DNA from: an uncultured Candidatus Saccharibacteria bacterium
GTDB taxonomy: Bacteria; Patescibacteriota; Saccharimonadia; Saccharimonadales; Saccharimonadaceae
DNA length: 5,489 nt
Direction of reading: 5' to 3'
Assembly: GCA_938036845.1 (NCBI GenBank)
Contig: CALHWA010000143.1
Location: 1 to 5,489, forward strand
Below the pieces are notes generated by a model that saw only the letters and a program-made list of their open reading frames with translations, had not been told where the DNA came from and ran no database searches. A program made the position numbers and the translations under genes. This document shows, piece by piece, positions 1 through 4,760 of the stretch (position 1 is its first letter; each line of letters begins with the position of its first letter).

Positions 1-99
1 ATACTATTCCTACGCTGTAGTGTATACGATATGGGCGGTGTTGTAAAGACTGGGGTGGGGTGCGAACAGAGTAGGGGGCGAAGGTCTGTATATTGACAT

Positions 100-108
100 T
101 GTTATAAT
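100..108 (+). promoter_or_regulatory. Possible extended -10 promoter element
   Basis: TGTTATAAT at 100-108 is a perfect TGn-TATAAT extended -10 element. A TTGACA lies at 93-98 but only 4 nt from this -10, so the two cannot form one promoter. Paired with CATAAT at 113-118, that TTGACA would have a 14-nt spacer, which is shorter than usual. If used, this promoter would give the large plus-strand gene a leader of about 190-230 nt. The minus strand has an overlapping TTGCAA (124-129) / TATAAC (101-106) pair with a 17-nt spacer, which could fire leftward. Confidence 0.35.
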
Positions 109-210
109 GGTGCATAATTTGGGTTGCAAGGTCGATATTTTCTGAGTTAGTTTGCTTTTGCTGCTGGGCTGCTTTGTGAAAGATGAGATAAATAGTGATA
201 GTTTTAGCTC

Positions 211-250
211 TGCACAGGGGTACGGCTATCCGCCAATAGTAGCCTGTGTA
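211..250 (+). other. Stem-loop in the putative 5' leader of the large membrane protein gene
   Basis: TGCACAGG (211-218) pairs with CCTGTGTA (243-250) over 8 bp with one G-U pair. Nested inside, CTAT (226-229) pairs with ATAG (236-239) around a 6-nt loop. The result is a two-tier hairpin with an asymmetric internal loop. It lies 53 nt before TTG 304 and 92 nt before ATG 343. No known riboswitch class is recognised and no U-tract follows, so a role in translation control or mRNA stability is only inferred. Confidence 0.3.
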
Positions 251-303
251 ACGCTAGAAGGGAGTGCGCAATAGATACGATTTGATATGCAGGCAGCAAA
301 AAC

Positions 304-332
304 TTGACCACTGTGCGATATTATGCTAATTT
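304..332 (+). promoter_or_regulatory. Alternative candidate promoter immediately before ATG 343
   Basis: TTGACC at 304-309 (5 of 6 consensus), a 17-nt spacer and TAATTT at 327-332 preceded by TG at 324-325 make a plausible -35/extended -10 pair. The -10 matches consensus only at its first two and last bases. A transcript starting about 7 nt downstream, near 339, would leave only a few bases before ATG 343, making it nearly leaderless. This competes with the reading in which TTG 304 is the start codon, since that TTG is part of the -35 box. Confidence 0.3.
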
Positions 333-342
333 CGAACAAGAC

Positions 343-3312
343 ATGAACAGAGCGTGGCGAGTGGTTGCGCGGGCGAGGGGTTGTCTGCGGCAATATATGG
401 GGTGGCTGGCACTACTAGTGACGGCACTCTTAGGGCTCACGCTTGCTACCTCTGCGCCAGTGTATGCTGCTGAGACGGCGCAGCGCCAGGGCGAGAACCT
501 TATCTTTCGTCATAATACCTTCAAACCATACCGAGGGAGCGACAAAGGGGTGGCAGATCGCGGCTTGCCCGCTGGTGTGCACTTCTATGAGTATGAGCCG
601 ACGACCAACCGGCGCCAGACCATCATCTTCCCGGCTGGTAGTGACCCACTACGTGCCAAGGAGGCAACGTATGTGGAATATATCTTTGTTGAGCCAGATA
701 CGTATAACAAGATGGATGATGCCATCGCTATCTCCGTCTCGGGGCAGCAGGAGGCCACGCCACAAAATAATGGTGGCCAGAACAACCAAAATAATCAAAA
801 TAACGGTGGTCAAGCCGGGCAAAACGCTGGTAATAATCAGAACAACGCCAACGGCCAAAATGGCGGGAATAACGGCCAAGCGGCAAATAATAACAACAAC
901 CAACCCCAAGACAAACCCGCCGAGCAAGCAGATAAAGATGATGGCGCCACGACCAGCTGTAGTGGCACAGCGCTGGGGAGTATTGGCTGGATTGTCTGCC
1001 CGGTGAGTAACTTCATGGCGTGGATCACCGACCAGCTCTACCAGCAAGTGGCGCAGTACTTGGCGGTGCAGCCACTCCAATCTGGTAGTGATGGCACACT
1101 CTTTCGCTTTTGGGCGATCATGCGCGACTTGGCCAACATTGCCTTTATCATCGTCTCGCTCATCGTCATTTATTCGCAAGTTACTAGTGTTGGTATTAGC
1201 AATTATGGCATCAAGAAGATGTTTCCGCGCCTTGTCGTGTCAATTATCGTCGTTAATATGTCGTTTTGGCTATGTGCGGCAGCGATTGATATTTCGAATA
1301 TATTGGGCTTTCAGCTGCAGCAGCTGTTTGTCAATATTGCCTCGACGGTCAATGGGGCGGATTATAACACGCTTAACAAAATTACGTGGCCCAATGTCAT
1401 GAGCGCTTTGCTGACGGGTAGCGCTGGTGCGGTGGGTGCGGTGGTGGGAGTGAGTGCATTGGTGGGTGCGACCGATGGAGCACTGGCGATGGCCATCCCG
1501 CTGCTGGTCGGCGTGCTGCTGGCAGTCATCATTGCTGCAGTGATTATTGCGGCGCGTCAGGCGCTCATCACTATTCTTGTCATTGTCTCGCCGTTTGCTT
1601 TCTTATTGCATGTACTACCCAGTACAGAGAAGTATTTTGATAAGTGGAAGGATCTCTTTATGACGATGATGCTGATGTTTCCGCTGATGTCGATATTGTT
1701 TGGTGGGTCGCGCCTGGCAGGAGTGGCTATCCTGACGAATGGCAAGGATGCGAATAATCTCAACCTGATCATCCTCGGCTTGGCAGTGCAGGTGGTGCCA
1801 CTGGTGCTAACGCCCTTTGTGGTGCGGATGAGCGGCTCGCTGCTGGGGCGGCTGGGTGCGATTATGAATGATCCACGGCGTGGCATTGTTGACCGAACGC
1901 GGACTTGGGCGCAGCAGCGGGCAGACCTGCGCAAGTCGCGCGTGCTGGCTGGTGATGCGCAGCGCAACTGGCTGGGCAATGCAGCGCGGCGGCGGGCCCT
2001 GAAGAAGCGCGCTATCCAGCAGCGAACCGATGCTTACACCAAGCGCTTTGAAACAATGGCCGACTTATCGGCGGTGGGGCGGAGCAATGATGAATATAAC
2101 CGCTACACCGACTTGCGCGGCAAGGAGGGAGCAGCGCGGCGCGACCGAGCCTGGAATACTCGCCTCTTGCACGATGATGAGCTCAAGCAGCGAGCGCTCA
2201 ATACCCAGCTCACCACTGATGAAGCCAAGAATGCTGCCCACAAACTGGATGCACTCTACGATGAGCTGAAGCTTGGCGGTGAGGTGCCGGCTGGCCTGAA
2301 CCATGGTCTGGGGCGGCGTGCCTATGCCGCGGCCGAGGTGGGTGCGCTAACGGAGATCCGCAGTGCGATGGCGCAGCGCGAAGTGCGGGCGAAGATCGAT
2401 CGTGAGCTCCTCGCCGATGGGGCAGTGGCCAATGCCGATGGTGTGGTGCTGCGTGATGGCGATGGCATTGCCTTGCGCCGCCGGATGGTCGATGGCCAGA
2501 CGCTACAAGACTACGCCACAGGGGTGGGGCACAAGAACTTGATGGTGGCAGGCCAGACGGCACGACTGCGCAAGGAGTTTGGCGAGCATGTCGCGGCCGA
2601 AGACCAGCTGATGCGCCACTTCAAGCTCAACAGCAACCAATGGCAAGCTATGGCTGCCACTGGCGATACTGCCATCACCCTCACCGATGCTAGTGGCAAC
2701 CAACACACCTTCCGGGCGGATAATGAATATGTGAAGGAGGCGGCCATCGAGCACCAATTCCGAGCTGGCTCGGCTGGCCAAAAGCGTGAGATCATCCGCG
2801 AGACCGGCCGCGAGATTGAATACGTGGCAGACGACGGCACAGTGCAGGTGCGTCAGGGGTACAACTACGATGCTCGCGCGACTGTCTCGGCTGAGGCGGT
2901 GGCCTCTGGGGTGGCGGGTGCGGTGCCGTTTGTTAATGACGTGACATATGATGCGATCTTGCGCGGCGAATACAACGGCGCAGCTGCTGAAAAGATGCAC
3001 TCGCTGCGTCAGGTCTTTGAGGGGCGGCTCAAGGCAGAGAACTTCGCAGGGGCAAATGATGGCGCACTAGAGCTGATCTATAGCATCCCCGACTTGCCCG
3101 ACTACCAGCAGATCAAGGACTCGTATCTTCGCACTCTCTCGCCCGAGAAGCGGGCTGCTATTGAGCCGACTTTTGACCAAGCTTATGCTGAGCGTCATCA
3201 AGCCCTTCGCCACGATGCTTACCGCATTCTCAACACTCCAGAGCTCCGCCGCAATACCAACGCTGCCAACCGTGCTGTGTATGAGCGGTATGCAGAGCGG
3301 CCACAGGGGTAG
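343..3312 (+). CDS. VirB6/TrbL-like polytopic membrane protein with exported Asn/Gln-rich N-terminal region
   Basis: Numbering is from ATG 343 (989 aa). This start gives a basic n-region followed by a hydrophobic core and a VYA cleavage-like site near residue 42. TTG 304 would add 13 residues. Neither start has a good Shine-Dalgarno sequence (AGG at 291-293, 10 nt before TTG 304, is the best). In order: an extracellular domain of about 95 residues, an Asn/Gln/Gly linker (141-187), two cysteines (206, 219) that may form a disulfide, then hydrophobic segments near 262-280, 295-322, 353-376, 380-403, 407-426, 438-464 and 474-498. The third is weak. A charged Arg/Ala-rich tail of about 490 residues follows. 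Seven spans would put the N-terminus outside and the tail inside, matching the Arg cluster after the last span. Motifs such as YGIKKMFPRL and VNMSFWLC resemble, from memory, VirB6/TrbL-like proteins of Saccharibacteria type IV secretion/pilus loci. No VirB4 ATPase lies in the window. The exact function is inferred. The gene converges on the next one 23 bp away. Confidence 0.85.
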   Translation: MNRAWRVVARARGCLRQYMGWLALLVTALLGLTLATSAPVYAAETAQRQGENLIFRHNTFKPYRGSDKGVADRGLPAGVHFYEYEPTTNRRQTIIFPAGSDPLRAKEATYVEYIFVEPDTYNKMDDAIAISVSGQQEATPQNNGGQNNQNNQNNGGQAGQNAGNNQNNANGQNGGNNGQAANNNNNQPQDKPAEQADKDDGATTSCSGTALGSIGWIVCPVSNFMAWITDQLYQQVAQYLAVQPLQSGSDGTLFRFWAIMRDLANIAFIIVSLIVIYSQVTSVGISNYGIKKMFPRLVVSIIVVNMSFWLCAAAIDISNILGFQLQQLFVNIASTVNGADYNTLNKITWPNVMSALLTGSAGAVGAVVGVSALVGATDGALAMAIPLLVGVLLAVIIAAVIIAARQALITILVIVSPFAFLLHVLPSTEKYFDKWKDLFMTMMLMFPLMSILFGGSRLAGVAILTNGKDANNLNLIILGLAVQVVPLVLTPFVVRMSGSLLGRLGAIMNDPRRGIVDRTRTWAQQRADLRKSRVLAGDAQRNWLGNAARRRALKKRAIQQRTDAYTKRFETMADLSAVGRSNDEYNRYTDLRGKEGAARRDRAWNTRLLHDDELKQRALNTQLTTDEAKNAAHKLDALYDELKLGGEVPAGLNHGLGRRAYAAAEVGALTEIRSAMAQREVRAKIDRELLADGAVANADGVVLRDGDGIALRRRMVDGQTLQDYATGVGHKNLMVAGQTARLRKEFGEHVAAEDQLMRHFKLNSNQWQAMAATGDTAITLTDASGNQHTFRADNEYVKEAAIEHQFRAGSAGQKREIIRETGREIEYVADDGTVQVRQGYNYDARATVSAEAVASGVAGAVPFVNDVTYDAILRGEYNGAAAEKMHSLRQVFEGRLKAENFAGANDGALELIYSIPDLPDYQQIKDSYLRTLSPEKRAAIEPTFDQAYAERHQALRHDAYRILNTPELRRNTNAANRAVYERYAERPQG
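763..903 (+). repeat. Low-complexity Asn/Gln/Gly-coding tract
   Basis: These 47 codons encode 22 Asn, 10 Gln, 10 Gly and 5 Ala and nothing else, ending in five consecutive Asn. AAC and AAT, and CAA and CAG, are mixed irregularly, so this is not a pure DNA microsatellite. The composition therefore appears to be kept at the protein level. It lies between the extracellular domain and the Cys pair of the membrane core and probably forms a flexible spacer outside the membrane. Confidence 0.85.
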
Positions 3313-3335
3313 AATAATAAATAAGCAGAGGAATA

Positions 3336-3971
3336 CTAGCGCGCGGCGTTTGCTTCTGCCATTGCTTTTTTATAAGATCTTCGAGACAGTTGGCCTGCCA
3401 GTGGTGCTGCCGCAACAACTCCCCCAAAGCCAGCTGCTATTGCTTTTGCTGCATTGCTTTGCTGGGTTGCAAGCCTCTCTTCGCGCGATGGCTGTGCGCC
3501 CAGACCGGCTACATCTGATGGGTCGACGGCAGTATCATCGGTTGTTTCGATGAAGACTTTTGGAGGAGTAAGGTGGTCGATGTCACCCGGATACTCGCAA
3601 ATTACTAAGCACCCCATATATGAGGCAGCGAGTGATGCAGCCCCACCCAGTATCAATGCCATGCCACCCATTTCGCAGGCAACATCAAGTCGTGACAATC
3701 GGCGACTTCTCCGCTCGAAATACTCGGCACGAGCCCCATGGATCGCTCTTTGGGTTGCCTCATCCATAGCTGCTTCGTCTGGGCTAGAGCCACTGGTCGA
3801 TAGCTCGGCTGGCGTCTGTGGGTAGGATTCAGTCATTGCTGGAGTAGGGAAGACTGCTGTTGGGTTGCTTTTGCTATCGGTAGAGTCAAAACGTGATGCT
3901 ATAAAGGGTGGTAGCTCAGTCGCAAGATTGGTTGATGATTTTGGCAGTATGGCGGGCGGTTGGTTTCTCAT
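3336..3971 (-). CDS. Uncharacterised protein with two membrane segments
   Basis: I do not recognise this 211-aa protein. Residues 1-70 are rich in Ser, Pro and Thr and look disordered. A basic patch (RRSRRLSR, about 87-94) precedes a Gly/Ala-rich hydrophobic segment (about 99-124, with Cys 100, 121 and 125). An acidic, Pro-containing stretch (about 126-162) leads to a second Gly/Ala-rich segment (about 172-193) and a basic C-terminus (SRRSYKK). Under the positive-inside rule both ends are cytoplasmic and the acidic loop is outside. The frame is open upstream to TTG 4088, but a TTGACA-N17-TATGAT promoter at 4024-4052 overlaps the intermediate ATG 4028, so the first ATG after the predicted transcript start, 3971, is chosen. 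AAGGA at 3985-3989 is 13 nt from it, which is long. ATG 3836 is a less likely start. The gene appears monocistronic, converges with the large membrane protein gene and ends in TAG. The overlapping plus-strand frames are shadows. Confidence 0.7.
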   Translation of the reverse strand: MRNQPPAILPKSSTNLATELPPFIASRFDSTDSKSNPTAVFPTPAMTESYPQTPAELSTSGSSPDEAAMDEATQRAIHGARAEYFERRSRRLSRLDVACEMGGMALILGGAASLAASYMGCLVICEYPGDIDHLTPPKVFIETTDDTAVDPSDVAGLGAQPSREERLATQQSNAAKAIAAGFGGVVAAAPLAGQLSRRSYKKAMAEANAAR

Positions 3972-3984
3972 GACCGAGGTCGAT

Positions 3985-3989
3985 TCCTT
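3985..3989 (-). promoter_or_regulatory. Weakly spaced ribosome binding site for the 3336-3971 gene
   Basis: AAGGA on the minus strand is the only Shine-Dalgarno-like motif between the predicted transcript start and ATG 3971. Its 13-nt spacing exceeds the usual 5-10 nt, and no in-frame ATG, GTG or TTG lies closer. Translation may therefore be weak, or the site may not be used. Confidence 0.4.
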
Positions 3990-4023
3990 GTGTTTGTCAG
4001 AAATTATTGTGAATGATAGTTTA

Positions 4024-4052
4024 ATCATACGAGCTGACGGGGTAATTGTCAA
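4024..4052 (-). promoter_or_regulatory. Sigma-70-type promoter of the 3336-3971 gene
   Basis: On the minus strand a perfect TTGACA (4047-4052), a 17-nt spacer and TATGAT (4024-4029, 5 of 6 consensus) form a strong housekeeping-type promoter. Transcription would start near 4017, leaving a leader of about 46 nt before ATG 3971. The upstream in-frame ATG at 4028 is inside the -10 box and so cannot be on this transcript. Confidence 0.8.
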
Positions 4053-4075
4053 GCGGCTGGGACTTGGATAGCACA

Positions 4076-4109
4076 TACCTCGCATCAACTAACCATATGA
4101 TGCGAGGTA
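4076..4109 (-). terminator. Perfect 12-bp hairpin downstream of the lipoprotein gene, without a U-tract
   Basis: Arms at 4076-4087 and 4098-4109 (core CCTCGCATCA / TGATGCGAGG) are perfectly complementary around a 10-nt loop. The hairpin begins 36 nt past the stop of the minus-strand lipoprotein gene and ends 23 nt before the -35 box of the next gene, where a transcript end is expected. Neither strand has a T-run after it, so it is not a classical intrinsic terminator. It may act as a 3'-end stabiliser or a U-tract-less terminator. A protein-binding palindrome is also possible. Confidence 0.5.
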
Positions 4110-4145
4110 GAGTGGTTACTGAGCTTGTATTGTGGACTAATAAGT

Positions 4146-4583
4146 CTATTCGTGTGTTGGCAGTGGCGTTGGGATTGCCGTAGCTAGGTCGGTGGCAGTG
4201 GCCTCTGGGCTCGGAGTGCCCGCGATGTTCTCTGGCGTTTTACCGGTACACTGGGGGTCGTTGGGGGAGACTGCAATATTACCACCACGGCCTCTACCTC
4301 TGTAGACAAGATTTTTACCATCGCATATCTTGGAAACAGGCGAGTCAGTATCGCCATCGGCCTTAAGCCCCTTGTCAGTGATCTCTGTCCACTCATTACC
4401 CTCAGTAGTGGCAGTAGCAGCAGGTGCTGGGTTTTCGCCGTTTGAGCAGCCTGCTACGCCAATCACGGCGGCTGGCATTAACGCTGCCACGGCCACTCCT
4501 TTTTTGATGGCTTGCAATACCGTGCTAGGTGCGGTTTTATCTTCGTAGGTGGAGGTAGTAGCTGAGAAGTATTCTCGCGTCAT
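4146..4583 (-). CDS. Small putative lipoprotein with a conserved-looking Cys pair
   Basis: This 145-aa protein has a polar N-terminus of about 26 residues, then two Lys (27-28), a hydrophobic segment (about 29-44) and a lipobox-like VAGC with Cys 46. It would be lipidated at that Cys and held on the outer face of the membrane. The n-region is long for a lipoprotein signal, so a simple membrane anchor is the alternative. An Ala/Thr-rich spacer (about 51-60) leads to a compact domain (about 62-113) with WTEITDKG, ICDGKNLVY and NDPQC. Cys 87 and Cys 112 could form a disulfide. The Pro/Thr/Ala-rich C-terminus looks disordered. The CDG-NLVY...NDP-C pattern resembles, from memory, small lipoproteins of Saccharibacteria, and I know of no assigned function. 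ATG 4583 is supported by AGAAAGG at a 7-nt spacing and a strong promoter. The gene appears monocistronic. Confidence 0.85.
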   Translation of the reverse strand: MTREYFSATTSTYEDKTAPSTVLQAIKKGVAVAALMPAAVIGVAGCSNGENPAPAATATTEGNEWTEITDKGLKADGDTDSPVSKICDGKNLVYRGRGRGGNIAVSPNDPQCTGKTPENIAGTPSPEATATDLATAIPTPLPTHE

Positions 4584-4590
4584 GGTTTGA

Positions 4591-4597
4591 CCTTTCT
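4591..4597 (-). promoter_or_regulatory. Ribosome binding site of the lipoprotein gene
   Basis: AGAAAGG on the minus strand ends 7 nt before ATG 4583, an ideal Shine-Dalgarno position. It fixes the start codon and shows that this genome uses Shine-Dalgarno initiation for at least some genes. Confidence 0.85.
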
Positions 4598-4614
4598 GGT
4601 GTATTATGTGTCGA

Positions 4615-4637
4615 TACTCTTAATAGTAGAAAGAGTA
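4615..4637. promoter_or_regulatory. Inverted repeat over the -10 box: candidate operator
   Basis: TACTCTT (4615-4621) and AAGAGTA (4631-4637) are perfect 7-bp inverted arms with a 9-nt spacer. The 23-bp site is centred at 4626, inside the -10 hexamer (4623-4628) of the lipoprotein promoter, and its left arm covers the expected transcription start. A dimeric regulator bound here would block RNA polymerase, so repression is the likeliest effect. No regulator gene is present in the window. Confidence 0.5.
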
Positions 4638-4651
4638 CAGGGTTTTGTCAA
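4623..4651 (-). promoter_or_regulatory. Sigma-70-type promoter of the lipoprotein gene
   Basis: On the minus strand a perfect TTGACA (4646-4651), a 17-nt spacer and TACTAT (4623-4628, 5 of 6 consensus) form a strong promoter. Transcription would start near 4616, giving a leader of about 33 nt with a good ribosome binding site. Confidence 0.85.
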
Positions 4652-4671
4652 GAGGATAGAGTTTGAATTTT

Positions 4672-4699
4672 ATAACCCACCGGCCAAGCGGTGGGTTAT
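4672..4699 (-). terminator. Perfect 11-bp GC-rich hairpin downstream of the ABC permease gene, without a U-tract
   Basis: ATAACCCACCG (4672-4682) pairs perfectly with CGGTGGGTTAT (4689-4699) around a 6-nt loop. The hairpin starts 61 nt past the stop of the minus-strand ABC permease gene and ends 20 nt before the -35 box of the lipoprotein gene. On the minus strand it is followed by AAAATTC, with no U-run, so intrinsic termination of the classical kind is uncertain. Its position still fits insulation between the two transcription units. Confidence 0.55.
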
Positions 4700-4701
4700 G
4701 A

Positions 4702-4733
4702 GGCACGAAACAGAGGTAATGTGCCAGTTTTTT
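4702..4733 (+). terminator. Weak plus-strand terminator-like element
   Basis: GGCAC (4702-4706) pairs with GTGCC (4721-4725) around a 14-nt loop, followed by AG and six T (4728-4733). Read on the plus strand this has the form of an intrinsic terminator, but the stem is only 5 bp. It could stop antisense transcription from entering the ABC permease gene from its 3' end. No plus-strand gene needs it, so it may be fortuitous. Confidence 0.2.
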
Positions 4734-4760
4734 GCTGTAATAGACTAGCACGCTGTGCTG

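Larger units (their letters stand above)
1..302. other. Upstream intergenic region with no supportable gene
   Basis: No convincing coding region is visible here. Plus-strand frames close at TAA 44-46 and TGA 94-96. The fragment before TAA 44 would encode a hydrophobic end (YYSYAVVYTIWAVL), which could be the C-terminus of an upstream membrane protein but is too short to call. On the minus strand an ATG at 115 stays open to the left edge for 38 codons, a length expected often by chance, and has no Shine-Dalgarno sequence. The region holds an extended -10 element near 100-108 and a stem-loop at 211-250. An isolated Shine-Dalgarno-like AGAAGGGAG at 257-265 has no suitable start codon behind it. 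Confidence 0.5.

Noticed and set aside
50..80. G-rich stretch with three G-runs of four or five, considered as a G-quadruplex
   Set aside because: Only three runs of three or more G are present with a long gap between the second and third, so a stable three-tier quadruplex is not supported.
1..115. Minus-strand frame from ATG 115 open to the left edge
   Set aside because: Thirty-eight codons without a stop are expected often by chance, there is no Shine-Dalgarno motif, and the product (MHHYNNVNIQTF...) shows no recognisable feature.
264..329. Short leader frame from GTG 264 behind AGAAGGGAG
   Set aside because: The Shine-Dalgarno-like motif abuts and overlaps the GTG, so spacing is unsuitable, and the 21-residue product shows no attenuator-like codon run.
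443..3000. Several open frames of 60-190 codons inside the large membrane protein gene on both strands
   Set aside because: Products are low-complexity, Arg/Ser/Pro-rich or lack coherent domains, and no ribosome binding site or promoter was found for them. The 1002-codon frame explains the region.
3325..3371. Possible terminator for the large plus-strand gene: GCAGAGG/CTTCTGC stem and T6 at 3366-3371
   Set aside because: The 21-nt loop, one G-U pair and 6-nt gap between stem and T-run make it a poor intrinsic terminator. The T-run is also the Lys-Lys codons of the opposing gene.
3161..4071. Plus-strand frames across the convergent junction and the 3336-3971 gene
   Set aside because: They run from one gene's shadow into the antisense of another and show no coherent protein. 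The minus strand has a strong promoter and a protein obeying the positive-inside rule.
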